The position numbers and the translations under genes were made by a program. Positions 53,685 through 63,791 of a stretch of DNA of 64,000 nt are shown one piece after another. The stretch is from Halomonas sp. 'Soap Lake #6' (lineage in GTDB: Bacteria; Pseudomonadota; Gammaproteobacteria; Pseudomonadales; Halomonadaceae), in NCBI RefSeq assembly GCF_003031405.1, contig NZ_CP020469.1:4092001-4156000 (forward strand), in the 5' to 3' direction. A model generated the notes under the pieces. It was not told where the DNA came from and made no database searches. It was given only the letters and a program-made list of their open reading frames with translations. Position 1 is the first letter of the stretch, and the number at the start of each line of letters is the position of its first letter.

Positions 53685-54365
53685 ATGCGCATATTGTTAG
53701 TTGAGGACGACCCCAGCTTGGCCTCGGGAATTCGTTTGGCATTAAAACCCGAGCACTTTACGGTGGACCACCTAAGTGATGGTGTCAGTGCCGTGGCAGC
53801 ATTAAAAGAGAGTGAACCCTTTGATGCGGTGATACTCGACCTGGGGCTGCCACGTTTAGACGGAATGCAGGTGTTGGAAGCCGTTCGGCGCCATGGCAAT
53901 CGCGTGCCTATTTTAGTGCTCACCGCTCGGGATGCAGTCGATGACCGCATCGCAGGGTTAGATGGCGGCGCTGATGACTATTTAACCAAGCCATTTGAGG
54001 TCGCTGAATTAAAGGCACGCCTGCGCGCCTTGCTACGGCGTAGTAATGGTCAGGTCAATAGCACCCTGGAGTGCCGAGGTATTCATCTTGACCCGTTAAC
54101 CATGCAGGTCAGCTATCAAGAGCAAGCAGTTGTATTATCTCGCCGGGAACTCACCCTTCTGCAGGAGTTTATGAGCCATCCTGGGCGGGTATTTACCCGC
54201 GATACGCTAACCCGCTTGGTATATGGTTGGGACGAAGATGTAGAGAGCAACGCTATTGAGGTACATGTGCATCATCTGCGCCGTAAATTTTTTCCGACAC
54301 TGATTCGTACAGTACGAGGCATTGGTTATGTCATGGATAAAGCCGATCAGGATGAGCGCCCATGA
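53685..54365 (+). CDS. OmpR-family response regulator (QseB/PmrA type)
   Basis: This 226-residue regulator has receiver pocket LLVEDDP, phospho-acceptor Asp52 (VILDLGLPRLDG), Thr in LVLTARD and Lys in DDYLTKPF. The winged-helix domain has LSRRELTLLQEFMSHPGRVFTRDTLTRLVYG and SNAIEVHVHHLRRKFF. It overlaps the sensor gene by 4 bases (ATGA). The signal is unknown; relatives respond to metals, polymyxin-like peptides or tricarboxylates. Confidence 0.93.
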   Translation: MRILLVEDDPSLASGIRLALKPEHFTVDHLSDGVSAVAALKESEPFDAVILDLGLPRLDGMQVLEAVRRHGNRVPILVLTARDAVDDRIAGLDGGADDYLTKPFEVAELKARLRALLRRSNGQVNSTLECRGIHLDPLTMQVSYQEQAVVLSRRELTLLQEFMSHPGRVFTRDTLTRLVYGWDEDVESNAIEVHVHHLRRKFFPTLIRTVRGIGYVMDKADQDERP

Positions 54366-55780
54366 CGTCTATTCGACGACGCACGCTGGGGCTGGCGCTG
54401 CTGGTATTCGGCCTGAGTATGCTGGTGATTGGATTTATCAGCTATCGCTACGCCGCCCATGAAATCGAAGAGCTCCACGATGCCAGCCTGACCCAAAACG
54501 CACGTTTATTAGAAGGATTGCTGCTAGCTGAGTTGCCCGACGAGTATCGCGGCGTGTTGCTCGAGAGCCTGGAAAGCACGCTAAGGCGTGCAGAACTTAC
54601 CAACACACGCTTTGCTGGGCACCCCTATGAAAGCAGGCTGGCCTTTCAGTTATGGGAAGATGATCGCCTGATACTACGCTCCGCCAATGCCCCCGAATCA
54701 CCCTTGTCCGATTATCCGCCAGGCTTCATTAGCCAGTATGTTGATGGCTACGATTGGCGCATTTATGTATTAGACGTAGCCGGTTCCAACCAACGGATTG
54801 CGGTGAGTGAACGCGAAGACGTGCGTAGTGAAATCATTCGAGAAGTGGCAATGAGAACATTAATGCCCGACCTATTTGGTCTGCCACTACTAACAGCCCT
54901 GTTGTGGTGGTCGATTGGCTGGGGATTAGCGCCGCTGTCGCGTATGGCTGAACAGATTCGCAAGCGCGACCCACATAACTTACAGCCCCTCACGCTCACC
55001 CCACTGCCTCAAGAGCTGGATACCATAGCAGGGGCGCTTAACAGACTGTTAGAACGCATCCGACAGATGCGGATACGCGAAAAGCGCTTCATTGCTGATG
55101 CTACCCATGAGCTGCGCACCCCTTTGGCCGTGCTTGATCTACACGCCCAAAATGCCCTGACTGCCGATAATGCTGAGGACCGCCAGGAGGCGCTCAACCA
55201 CCTGCGCAGTGGCGTTGCACGCTCTACACGCTTAGTCACTCAGTTATTGACCCTGGCTCGCTTGGAACCCGAGGACGAGACTCAGCCCGATTACCGTCGT
55301 TCACATCTGCTGCGCGAAGTACGCGAAACCCTGGCCAAACTTTCACCATTAGCCGCAGAACGCCGCCAGCAGCTACTATTAAATGCAGATGAGCAGACAG
55401 ATTGGTTAATTATGGAGGAAGCTGGGGCCATTGAAACAGTGGTACAAAATTTAGTTGGCAACGCCATTCAACACTCCCCCAGCAAAAGTGCGATCAGCAT
55501 CACGCTGATGGCTTCCGTGCAAGAGTTCCAGTTAATCGTTGATGATCAAGGCCCTGGTATCCCCATCAATGAACGAACAAAAGCCATTGAACGCTTTCAG
55601 CGCGCGGGCCCCAGCGCAGGTTCTGGTTTAGGGCTGTCTATCGTTGATCGGCTTGTGACACGCTTAAAAGGCACATTACAGTTGGAAGATGCGCCTAGTG
55701 GAGGGCTGCGCGTGCTGATAAACCTACCACGCCCATCAACACCGAACGCCCCTAGTATTGATCACCAGCATGAAAGTTAG
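54362..55780 (+). CDS. Sensor histidine kinase (QseC/TctE type)
   Basis: The 472-residue membrane kinase has helices at about residues 9-30 and 172-192 flanking a periplasmic domain of about 140 residues with no motif I recognise. A HAMP-like linker (APLSRMAEQIRKRDPHNLQPL) follows. The H-box is RFIADATHELRTPLAVLD with His249. The ATPase has VQNLVGNAIQHSP (N), VDDQGPGIP (G1) and GSGLGLSIVDRLV (G2). It is coupled to the regulator gene by an ATGA overlap. The short CBS-domain gene follows after about 110 bases. Confidence 0.93.
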   Translation: MTSIRRRTLGLALLVFGLSMLVIGFISYRYAAHEIEELHDASLTQNARLLEGLLLAELPDEYRGVLLESLESTLRRAELTNTRFAGHPYESRLAFQLWEDDRLILRSANAPESPLSDYPPGFISQYVDGYDWRIYVLDVAGSNQRIAVSEREDVRSEIIREVAMRTLMPDLFGLPLLTALLWWSIGWGLAPLSRMAEQIRKRDPHNLQPLTLTPLPQELDTIAGALNRLLERIRQMRIREKRFIADATHELRTPLAVLDLHAQNALTADNAEDRQEALNHLRSGVARSTRLVTQLLTLARLEPEDETQPDYRRSHLLREVRETLAKLSPLAAERRQQLLLNADEQTDWLIMEEAGAIETVVQNLVGNAIQHSPSKSAISITLMASVQEFQLIVDDQGPGIPINERTKAIERFQRAGPSAGSGLGLSIVDRLVTRLKGTLQLEDAPSGGLRVLINLPRPSTPNAPSIDHQHES

Positions 55781-55892
55781 CAGGCCCTTTTAGCAAACCC
55801 TTAAGGTTGCCATAAGAATTGCGTGCAACTGTGGAGTTACACGGCGAGCCAGACACGCACGGTTCGCCACTTTGCTACATGGAGGTCTCCTG

Positions 55893-56492
55893 ATGAATCA
55901 AGCTATATATTCACCTAAACCACTCATTCAACTAGGTGCTACCCCTCAGTTAACCACACCAGCACCAAAGCGGTTACTGCCCACTAGCCCTGCAATGAGC
56001 CTACTTACCGACTTTTCTCAAGTGACGCCTCAATCTGTCGATGCTGATATGCCCATTGATGAGGTTCACCTTAAGATGCGCCACGCCGGTGTACGCTTGC
56101 TATTCGTGATGGATAGTAACGCACACTGTGTTGGCGTCATTACTTCCAAAGAGGTGATTGGTACTCGGCGCATTAATCTAGCGATGCAGCAGCGTAATCT
56201 AACCCACGAAGAAGTTACCGCCGGGATGATTATGACCCCATGGCACAAACTCAGTGCCATGCCTCTTGCCCAACTGGCATCGCTCACTATTGAAGATCTA
56301 GTGATATCGATGGAAACCTTTACCGATCAGCACTTATTAGTCACTGAGCAGGACGAGAACCACGAACTGAAAGTTCGCGGCCTGATCTCAGCAAGTGACA
56401 TTCAGAGCGCGGTAGGCAAAGATATTAACCCTGTTCCCATGGCAAAAAGCTTCGCTGAAATTTGCCAAGTGATTACCGGCCACGACCTTTAA
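55893..56492 (+). CDS. CBS-domain protein
   Basis: This 199-residue cytoplasmic protein is dominated by a CBS pair. The first half has LLTDFSQVTPQSVDADMPIDEVHLKMRHAGVRLLFVMDSNAHCVGVITSKEVIG, and the second has LTIEDLVISMETFTDQHLLVTEQ...VRGLISASDIQSAVG. Such pairs bind adenosine nucleotides and gate other proteins. GGAGG is 7 bases before the ATG at 55893. No partner enzyme or channel is fused, so it is a stand-alone sensor. Confidence 0.88.
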   Translation: MNQAIYSPKPLIQLGATPQLTTPAPKRLLPTSPAMSLLTDFSQVTPQSVDADMPIDEVHLKMRHAGVRLLFVMDSNAHCVGVITSKEVIGTRRINLAMQQRNLTHEEVTAGMIMTPWHKLSAMPLAQLASLTIEDLVISMETFTDQHLLVTEQDENHELKVRGLISASDIQSAVGKDINPVPMAKSFAEICQVITGHDL

Positions 56493-56556
56493 GGTTAAAA
56501 CTAGCCAATACAGATCAGCTCAGGTTTAACCATCAATAATTTTTACTTACGCTACC

Positions 56557-56593
56557 AAAAAGCCCCTCATTTTAACTCAATGAGGGGCTTTTA
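56557..56593. terminator. Bidirectional terminator between the CBS gene and nhaD
   Basis: AAAAGCCCCTCATT (56558-56571) pairs perfectly with AATGAGGGGCTTTT (56579-56592) over a 7-base loop, with T runs possible on both strands. It lies 65 bases after the CBS stop and 13 bases after the nhaD stop. Confidence 0.9.
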
Positions 56594-56605
56594 GTTTTTA
56601 TGCTT

Positions 56606-58072
56606 TTAAAACATGGATGCATTAATCCATAGGTGTGCTGCAATACTGGCGGCATACCCCAACAAAATAGCGGGCACCCAGCGCAGATGAACGGCAAAGG
56701 TATAGATCCCCCGCGCTTGGCCCATTAGCGCCACACCCGCGGCGGAGCCCATGGAAAGCAGGCTACCGCCTACACCCGCTGTTAGGGTTATCAGCAGCCA
56801 GTTACCCTCGCTCATACCTGGGGCCATGGAAAGCACCGCAAACATCACCGGGATGTTGTCCACCACCGCCGAAATAAGCCCTAGTACCACGTTAGCCCAT
56901 ACCGGATTCCAGCTGCCATATAGCGTTTCGGAAAGCAGACTGAGATAGCCCATAAAACCAAGGCCACCCACACACATAACCACCCCATAGAAGAACAGCA
57001 GCGTGTCCCATTCGGAACGGGCAATACGGCTAAAAATATCAAACGGTACCACACTGCCAAGCTGTTCCAGTTTCTTCCAATCACCCCGGCGCGAGTAACG
57101 CTCCCTCTTACGTTCTAGCGAACGCGGCAAGCTGCGACGCAGATAGTAACCAAAGAACTGCAGTAGCCCTAAACCAAACATCATGCCCATTGCAGGCGGC
57201 AGATGGAGAACGGAGTGACACAGTACTGAAATAGCTACGGTCAGCAAAAACAGCCCTATAATCCGCCGTGCGCCGCGTTTTAGCCAAACATTTTCTTGTA
57301 GTGCTGCAGGCTGACGATTAACGATAAAAAAGTTCATGATCACAGCCGGCACTAGGAAATTAACCATCGCTGGAATCAGTAAAACAAAGAAGCCGCTAAA
57401 CGGAATCTGACCTGCTTGCCACACCATTAGTGTGGTGATATCGCCAAACGGGCTAAAGGCGCCGCCCGCGTTGGAGGCTACCACCACATTGACACAGCAA
57501 AGGCTGATAAATTTATTGTCGCCTTCCGCAACTTTTAGCACCACTGCGCACATCAACATGGCAGTGGTCATATTGTTAGCGATGGCCGAAATACCAAACG
57601 CCATCACACCGGTGATCCAAAACAAGCTGCGGTAGCTAAACCCTTTGCGCACTAGCCAAGAACGCAATGCATCAAACACCCTTCGCTCTTCCATGGCGTT
57701 GATATAGGTCATCGCGACCAGTAAAAACAGCAGCAGCTCAGTGTATTCAAGCAGCGTTTCACGGAACGCGATTTCTGCCTCTTCCGGCATCCCCGCTTGT
57801 ACATAGACCCAAGCCACTATGGCCCAGATAAGCCCTGCTGCGACTAGTACAGGCTTGGATTTACGCATGTGCAGTAGCTCTTCACTCATCACCAACGTAT
57901 AAGCAAGTACGAAGATCACGACAGAAGAGATACCGGCAATGGAAAGCGTAAGATCAAGTGATCCGGCAGCGGCATAAGAAAAGGAAGGGAAGATAAGAAG
58001 ACAGCAGGCGAACAACAGCCAAGCAGCTCGGCGTGTGGTATGCCGAGTTGCAAGGACGTTTGGTGGTTTCAT
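56606..58072 (-). CDS. nhaD: Na+/H+ antiporter NhaD
   Basis: The 488-residue antiporter has a signal-like N-terminal segment and about 12 helices. NhaD landmarks are AFGISAIANNMTTAMLMCAVVLKVAEGDNKF, VVVASNAGGAFSPFGDITTLMVWQAGQI, the central EWDTLLFFYGVVMCVGGLGFMG, and GLISAVVDNIPVMFAVLSM, with paired acidic/Asn residues in the ion path. It exports Na+ at alkaline pH and is characteristic of halophilic and marine gammaproteobacteria. It stands alone, between the CBS gene and glmS. Confidence 0.93.
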   Translation of the reverse strand: MKPPNVLATRHTTRRAAWLLFACCLLIFPSFSYAAAGSLDLTLSIAGISSVVIFVLAYTLVMSEELLHMRKSKPVLVAAGLIWAIVAWVYVQAGMPEEAEIAFRETLLEYTELLLFLLVAMTYINAMEERRVFDALRSWLVRKGFSYRSLFWITGVMAFGISAIANNMTTAMLMCAVVLKVAEGDNKFISLCCVNVVVASNAGGAFSPFGDITTLMVWQAGQIPFSGFFVLLIPAMVNFLVPAVIMNFFIVNRQPAALQENVWLKRGARRIIGLFLLTVAISVLCHSVLHLPPAMGMMFGLGLLQFFGYYLRRSLPRSLERKRERYSRRGDWKKLEQLGSVVPFDIFSRIARSEWDTLLFFYGVVMCVGGLGFMGYLSLLSETLYGSWNPVWANVVLGLISAVVDNIPVMFAVLSMAPGMSEGNWLLITLTAGVGGSLLSMGSAAGVALMGQARGIYTFAVHLRWVPAILLGYAASIAAHLWINASMF

Positions 58073-58229
58073 AGCGATATCACCCAGACAGGGAAGAGAG
58101 AGACCGCCACAATGATAAGCACCCTAACTAAATGCTGCAACGCAACGGTTGCGCATAAAATGCGGCGCATTGCCGCATCTTATTTAGCGTAGCTACTAAC
58201 TTAATGGTACTTAACCGTAATCTGGTTAA

Positions 58230-60068
58230 TTACTCCACCGTAACGCTTTTTGCTAGGTTACGCGGCTGATCAACGTCAGTACCCTTCAGCACTGCCACGT
58301 GATAACTCAACAGCTGTAGCGGCAGGGTATAAAGCAGCGGTGCCAGCGCTTCGTGCACATGAGGAAGCGTTAGTACCCGAATGTCTTCTTGTGCCTCGAT
58401 ACCCACACTTTCATCAGCAAACACAAACAGTTGGCCACCACGCGCGCGGACCTCCTGGAGGTTGGACTTAAGTTTTTCTAATAGGTCGTCGTTGGGTGCC
58501 ACTGAAATAACCGGCATTTCACTGTCCACCAGCGCCAACGGGCCATGCTTTAACTCCCCCGCTGGATAAGCCTCCGCATGGATATAGGAGATCTCTTTAA
58601 GCTTAAGCGCTCCCTCAAGGGCAATCGGGTAATGGGCGCCGCGACCTAAAAACAGTGCGTGATGCTTTTCAGCAAACGCTTGGGAGAGGGCCTCAATTTG
58701 GCTATCCAACGCCAGCACCTGTTGGCACAGCTCGGGAAGCTGCCGTAGTGCCTTTACTATCTCAGCTGCAGTATCCGCATGCTCTGGCTGGCCTTTGGCC
58801 TTACTCACCGATAGCGTTAGCAGCATTAATGCTACTAGTTGAGTGGTAAACGCTTTAGTGGAGGCCACACCAATCTCTGGGCCCGCTCTCGTCATCAATG
58901 ACATATCCGATTCACGCACCAGCGAACTGCCCGGTACGTTACAAATCGCCAGCGTGCCTATGTAGCTAAGTGTCTGGGCAAAGCGAAGGGCGGCTAACGT
59001 ATCAGCAGTTTCACCCGACTGAGACAAGGTGACGAATAGTGTTCCCTCAGGAACAACCGGGTGGCGATAGCGAAACTCAGAGGCCACTTCTACCTGCACC
59101 GGTACACCGGCATAGCGTTCGAGCCAATAACGAGCGACTAGGCCTGCATGGTAGCTGGTGCCACAGGCAATAATGTGAACATTACGAGTACTCTCAAACA
59201 GCGCCTGTGCCTCTGGGCCAAAACTCTCTACCAGTACGCTGTTGTTGCTCAACCGACCTTCTAACGCAGCATTAATAACCTCGGGCTGCTCGAAAATCTC
59301 TTTTAGCATGTAATGGCGGTATTCCCCTTTACTGGCAATACCATCGCCATGCTCAAAGGTGTGAATAGGGCGCTCTACCGCTTCACCCTGGCGATTAACA
59401 ATGCGGATAGCCCCTTGTTCACCTAGCTCTACCAAATCGCCCTCTTCCAGATAGATAAAGCGGTCGGTAACTTGTAAGAGTGCCAGCGGGTCAGAGGCTA
59501 AAAATGCTTCATCAATCCCCACACCCACTACCAGCGGGCTGCCCTGGCGGGCGCCCACTACAACGCCAGGTTCAGAAACACTCATGACACCCAGCGCATA
59601 GGCACCACCCAAGCCGCTAACGATCTGCTGGGTAGCCTCAAATAGACCAAGCCCACTTTTCAGCTTGTCTGCCAACAAATGGGCAATAACTTCGGTGTCT
59701 GTTTCCGAGGTAAACACATAGCCGTTGGCTTGCAAGGTTTCTTTAATGTGCTCGTAGTTTTCAATAATGCCGTTATGCACCACCGCAACCAGGTCGCTGC
59801 TGTGATGAGGGTGAGCATTGGCCTCGGACGGCTTTCCGTGCGTGGCCCAACGAGTATGAGCAATGCCACAGAAGCCAGGCAGTGCAGCACTGATTAGCTG
59901 CTCCTCAAGGGCAGCCACTTTACCCAAGGCGCGGTGGCGTGTCAGGGAACCGTTATGGAGCACCGTCATGCCAGAAGAATCATAGCCGCGATACTCTAAG
60001 CGCTTGAGCCCTTCTAGCAGTATCCCTTGCACATTACGCTGCGCAACCGCTGCGACGATGCCACACAT
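58230..60068 (-). CDS. glmS: Glutamine-fructose-6-phosphate aminotransferase
   Basis: This enzyme makes glucosamine-6-phosphate, the entry to amino-sugar and cell-wall synthesis. The 612-residue product has the N-terminal glutaminase (catalytic Cys2 in MCGIVAAVAQR, RWATHGKPSEANAHPH) and two SIS sugar-isomerase halves (IIACGTSYHAGLVARYWLE, TLSQSGETADTLAALR, FLGRGAHYPIALEGALKLKE). The C-terminus is RNLAKSVTVE, as usual. glmU follows on the same strand after a 53-base gap. No GlmS-ribozyme structure was seen upstream, as expected for a proteobacterium. Confidence 0.97.
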   Translation of the reverse strand: MCGIVAAVAQRNVQGILLEGLKRLEYRGYDSSGMTVLHNGSLTRHRALGKVAALEEQLISAALPGFCGIAHTRWATHGKPSEANAHPHHSSDLVAVVHNGIIENYEHIKETLQANGYVFTSETDTEVIAHLLADKLKSGLGLFEATQQIVSGLGGAYALGVMSVSEPGVVVGARQGSPLVVGVGIDEAFLASDPLALLQVTDRFIYLEEGDLVELGEQGAIRIVNRQGEAVERPIHTFEHGDGIASKGEYRHYMLKEIFEQPEVINAALEGRLSNNSVLVESFGPEAQALFESTRNVHIIACGTSYHAGLVARYWLERYAGVPVQVEVASEFRYRHPVVPEGTLFVTLSQSGETADTLAALRFAQTLSYIGTLAICNVPGSSLVRESDMSLMTRAGPEIGVASTKAFTTQLVALMLLTLSVSKAKGQPEHADTAAEIVKALRQLPELCQQVLALDSQIEALSQAFAEKHHALFLGRGAHYPIALEGALKLKEISYIHAEAYPAGELKHGPLALVDSEMPVISVAPNDDLLEKLKSNLQEVRARGGQLFVFADESVGIEAQEDIRVLTLPHVHEALAPLLYTLPLQLLSYHVAVLKGTDVDQPRNLAKSVTVE

Positions 60069-60121
60069 ACACGTTTCTCCTTGGGCGTATTAACGCTTGG
60101 TTATCTAAGTAGCGGGTCGAC

Positions 60122-61492
60122 TTACTTGGTTTTTTTCGCCGGGCGGATCCAGTCGCCCTTTTCCAACTGACGGCTTCGGGTCACGGCCAACGCCTGCTCG
60201 CTTACGTCTTTGGCAATGGTAGAACCAGCGCCAACAGTCGCCCCTTTGCCAATACTAACCGGCGCAATTAACGCGCTATTAGAACCAATAAAGACGTTAT
60301 CGCCAATCACAGTACGGTGCTTATTAGCACCGTCGTAATTACAGGTAATAGTACCCGCGCCTACGTTTACATTGCGCCCTAAATGCGCATCACCAATGTA
60401 ACTTAAGTGATTGATCTTGCTTCCCTCGCCCACTTCAGCATTTTTGGTTTCAACAAAATTCCCAACCTTGGCTTTTACCGCTAACCGCGTGCCGGGGCGT
60501 AACCGTGCAAAGGGGCCAATGTGATTCAGCCCCGCCGCTACGGTTGTATCAATCACACTATGGCTCTCAATCACGCTTTCAGCGCCAATGGTGCTGTTTT
60601 TAACCACACAGTAGGGGCCAACCCGCACGCCTTCACCAAGCGCTACCTCGCCCTCAAACACGCAGCCCACGTCAATAAACACATCGTGACCACAGGTCAG
60701 CGTACCGCGTATATCAAGTCTAGCTGGGTCAGCTAGGGCAACCCCTTGCTCTTCCATTAGCTTATCGGCCAAGTGCTGCTGATAGGCACGCTCTAAGCGT
60801 GCCATTTGGGCGCGGTTGTTAACCCCCTCCACTTCTACCACATCAGCTGGTTGGGCAGTACATACCTTAATGCCCTCTTGAGCAGCCATGGCAATCACAT
60901 CGGGTAGGTAGTATTCACCTTGGGCGTTTTCAGCGGAAAGCTGGGGTAACCAGCGTTTAAGCTGGGCACTGGTCATGGCCATAATGCCGGTATTGCACTC
61001 GTTGATAGCAAGCTGCTCAGTATTGGCGTCCTTTTGCTCAACAATGGCCACCGCTTCACCATCAGCGTTACGTACAATACGCCCGTAACCGCTGGGATCA
61101 TCCAAGGTAACCGTCAAAAGCCCCATGTGCTGCTCATCCACTTGGCTCAACAGAGCATCCAACGAAGCACGCTGGATAAGTGGCACATCCCCATAAAGCA
61201 CCAGTACCTTTCCGCAACCTAGCTGAGGCTGTGCTTGAGCAACGGCATGGCCGGTACCCTTCTGTTCCGATTGGATGACAAAAGAAATAGGGCTATCAGC
61301 AAGCGCTTCCCGCAGTTTTTCTGCGCCATAGCCAATCACTACGTGGATACGTGTTGGATTAAGCCCAACAGCGGTATCCAGCACGTGCCTTACTAGCGGT
61401 TTACCTGCCAGCGCATGCAGTACTTTGGGTGTTTGAGAGCGCATGCGGGTCCCTTTGCCCGCAGCGAGAATGACAATATCGAGGTCTTGCAT
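60122..61492 (-). CDS. glmU: Bifunctional UDP-GlcNAc pyrophosphorylase/acetyltransferase GlmU
   Basis: GlmU acetylates glucosamine-1-phosphate and then forms UDP-GlcNAc. The 456-residue product has the uridyltransferase N-terminus (VILAAGKGTRMRSQTPKVLHALAGKPLVRHVLD), the UTP loop YGDVPL, and the left-handed beta-helix acetyltransferase (hexapeptide runs, NHLSYIGDAHLGRNVNVGAGTITCNYDGANKH). The ATG at 61492 lies just after the apbE stop (TAACATG) with AGGTGA about 6 bases upstream. It is followed by glmS, so two steps of one pathway are adjacent. Confidence 0.97.
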   Translation of the reverse strand: MQDLDIVILAAGKGTRMRSQTPKVLHALAGKPLVRHVLDTAVGLNPTRIHVVIGYGAEKLREALADSPISFVIQSEQKGTGHAVAQAQPQLGCGKVLVLYGDVPLIQRASLDALLSQVDEQHMGLLTVTLDDPSGYGRIVRNADGEAVAIVEQKDANTEQLAINECNTGIMAMTSAQLKRWLPQLSAENAQGEYYLPDVIAMAAQEGIKVCTAQPADVVEVEGVNNRAQMARLERAYQQHLADKLMEEQGVALADPARLDIRGTLTCGHDVFIDVGCVFEGEVALGEGVRVGPYCVVKNSTIGAESVIESHSVIDTTVAAGLNHIGPFARLRPGTRLAVKAKVGNFVETKNAEVGEGSKINHLSYIGDAHLGRNVNVGAGTITCNYDGANKHRTVIGDNVFIGSNSALIAPVSIGKGATVGAGSTIAKDVSEQALAVTRSRQLEKGDWIRPAKKTK

Positions 61493-61493
61493 G

Positions 61494-62615
61494 TTATTCA
61501 CCTGTGGCCGTTTCGCGGGCTGCTGCGGGGTCTTCCCAGGCGTCAATACCTAGCTCTTCCACGACCGTATCACCGAAGTAATTGACGAATGCAGGAGCAG
61601 CAAGGCTACGCCATTGGCCCTCATCATCCTTGACCAACATCAGTACATTCAGATCATGCTCCAGCGCCAGTTGCATACCGGCGTCACTGCCCGTCACAGT
61701 CAGTGCAGTCGCCCAAGCATCAGCCCAGGCATTGGATGGATGAAATACGGAAACAGAGGCCAAGCGATTAGTGACTGGACGACCAGTACGTGGGTCAATG
61801 GTGTGCGAGTAGCGCTCGCCATCTACCTCAAAATAGTTACGGTAATCCCCAGAGGTAGCTACCGACATATTTTCAAGCGGTAATACATGCTGTGCCTGCT
61901 GCGGGCCAGCGTGGGGTACTTCGATGCCTATACGCCAAGGCTCTTGGGTTTCTTTATCACGGTAACCTCGGGAAATAAGGTCGCCGCCTAAATTCACGAG
62001 GTAGTGCTCAATACCTTGCTGATCAAGGTACGCTGCAACACGGTCGGTAGCGTGCCCTTTAGCCACCCCAGAAAGATCGGCAAACACATCCCGGGTACGC
62101 CGCGCTTGCATAGCCTGAGTATCTACATCGATAGCATCATAACCAATAGTGGCCAAGCGCTCGTTTAGCTCGGTATCAGAGGGGACTTCCTCTGGGCGCG
62201 CTTCTGGGCCAAAACTCCACAAATTGACGATGCCCCCAACAGTAATATCGAAAGCGCCGCCACTCTCTTCAGACACCGAACGGCTAATGGCAAGCACTTC
62301 GATAAGCTCATTGGAGAGTGGCTGCCACTCGTTGAGCGGGGCCTCGTTAAAGGCGATCAACTCAGCATCATCACGATAGGTCGACATCGCTTGATCGACA
62401 CTCTCAAGCTCTGCAAGGAACCCCTCTTCCAACGCGTTGGCTTCGCCTTGGGTAAGTGGGTCCATTACCGTTACTTGGTAGAATGAGCCAAAAATAGCGC
62501 CTTCAAAGCGTACAGGAGCATCAAGGGGGCGATCATTTTCTGAACACCCAGCAAGCATGAAGGTGGCTAACAGCACTAAGCCGACGGCACTCGACAAACG
62601 GTGGTAGCGTCTCAT
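61494..62615 (-). CDS. apbE: FAD:protein FMN transferase ApbE (lipoprotein)
   Basis: ApbE flavinylates periplasmic subunits such as those of Na+-NQR and RNF. The 373-residue product has lipobox FMLAGC (Cys24), AIFGSFYQVTVMD, FDITVGGIVNLWSFGP, the conserved GVAKGHATDRVAAYLDQQGIEHYLVNLGGDLISRG, and SHTIDPRTGRPVTNRLASVSVFHP. No flavoprotein target is encoded in the window. Its stop abuts the glmU start by one base, so they may be cotranscribed. Confidence 0.93.
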   Translation of the reverse strand: MRRYHRLSSAVGLVLLATFMLAGCSENDRPLDAPVRFEGAIFGSFYQVTVMDPLTQGEANALEEGFLAELESVDQAMSTYRDDAELIAFNEAPLNEWQPLSNELIEVLAISRSVSEESGGAFDITVGGIVNLWSFGPEARPEEVPSDTELNERLATIGYDAIDVDTQAMQARRTRDVFADLSGVAKGHATDRVAAYLDQQGIEHYLVNLGGDLISRGYRDKETQEPWRIGIEVPHAGPQQAQHVLPLENMSVATSGDYRNYFEVDGERYSHTIDPRTGRPVTNRLASVSVFHPSNAWADAWATALTVTGSDAGMQLALEHDLNVLMLVKDDEGQWRSLAAPAFVNYFGDTVVEELGIDAWEDPAAARETATGE

Positions 62616-62645
62616 TATATTTCCCTTGAACAGTAGGTGTGCGTA

Positions 62646-63446
62646 TTAAAAGTGGAAAAACCACAGTAACCAAGCACCAAACAGCACCCGGTACACCACA
62701 AATGGCTGCATACCCAACTTTTTAATAATGACCAGGAAGTAGTGTATACAGAGATAAGCGCTAATTCCCGACAGAAGTGTGCCAACAATCATTGCGGGCC
62801 AATCTATCGGCACTGGTGAACTTACTAACCCCATAGCCTCTAGCCCCCCGGCTAACACAATTACCGGAATAGAAAGCAGGAAAGAGAAACGAGCAGCCCC
62901 TTCTCGACTCATCCCCAGCAGCAGTGCGGCGGTAATGGTTATCCCTGAGCGTGAAGTACCTGGAATCAGCGCCAGCGCCTGGGCAAAGCCGATAATCATC
63001 ACATCCTTCATACGCATGTGATACTCACTGCGGCTGCCTCGCTTTTTCCAATCCGCGTAGCCTAATAGTAAGCCAAAAGCGATAAGGCTAATGCCGATAA
63101 TCAGTGTCGAGCGCATATGGTCGGCAATCAGATCTCGCCCGAGAAAGCCGATAATACAAACGGGCAGCGTGGCCAACACTACCCATAGCGCCAGCTTGGC
63201 ATCTTCATTCACGCCTTTGCCTGTCAGAGCATCGACACTACTAAACACCATGCGCAAAATTTCATGGCGAAAATATAAAATAACTGCTGCTAAGCTGCCT
63301 AGATGTAGCGCCACATCAAAAGCTAGCCCTTGATCGTCCCAGGCGGTGAGCACCGGCACCAAAATCAGGTGGGCAGAGCTCGAAATAGGTAGAAACTCGG
63401 TAACTCCCTGAACTACTGCTAAAACAATGACTTGTAGCCAATCCAT
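62646..63446 (-). CDS. uppP: Undecaprenyl-diphosphatase UppP (BacA)
   Basis: This membrane enzyme recycles undecaprenyl pyrophosphate for peptidoglycan assembly. The 266-residue product has the two hallmark loops GVTEFLPISSSAHLILVP and LIPGTSRSGITITAALLLG, each near a membrane face, and about eight helices. The ATG at 63446 gives the family-like start MDWLQVIVLAVVQG. A TTG at 63458 is an alternative. apbE follows 31 bases downstream on the same strand. Confidence 0.95.
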   Translation of the reverse strand: MDWLQVIVLAVVQGVTEFLPISSSAHLILVPVLTAWDDQGLAFDVALHLGSLAAVILYFRHEILRMVFSSVDALTGKGVNEDAKLALWVVLATLPVCIIGFLGRDLIADHMRSTLIIGISLIAFGLLLGYADWKKRGSRSEYHMRMKDVMIIGFAQALALIPGTSRSGITITAALLLGMSREGAARFSFLLSIPVIVLAGGLEAMGLVSSPVPIDWPAMIVGTLLSGISAYLCIHYFLVIIKKLGMQPFVVYRVLFGAWLLWFFHF

Positions 63447-63632
63447 AATGTATCCCAACGTCGGTGAGTGACTAATCTCAAAACGCTGTTAAGGATACAC
63501 GTCGCTCGGCGGTCTGTCCGCCTCCACCGTTTAGCGCCAGCAACCCAACATCGCTCACTTAAACAAGTTGACAACAGCAGTGTTAACTTTTAGCATCGCG
63601 CATGCTTTATATAGGCGTTATTTTTATAAGCC

Positions 63633-63692
63633 ATGTTTTTAAAAGCTACGTTTTTAAAAGCTATGTTTTTATAGACCATGCTTTTATAGAAA
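63633..63692 (+). repeat. Four tandem 15-base repeats near the right edge
   Basis: Units ATGTTTTTAAAAGCT, ACGTTTTTAAAAGCT, ATGTTTTTATAGACC and ATGCTTTTATAGAAA are contiguous, with a looser copy just upstream. They lie in AT-rich DNA between uppP and the small frame at 63792. The unit length equals that of the repeats at the ridA 3' end, though the sequence differs. Confidence 0.8.
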
Positions 63693-63791
63693 ATTGCTAA
63701 ATATGCCTTTAAAAAGCATTACACCAAACCGTCTAAATGCATCAGATTGGCGGTTCTTCTTCACAAATTAATAAGGTTTTGAGAGCAACCC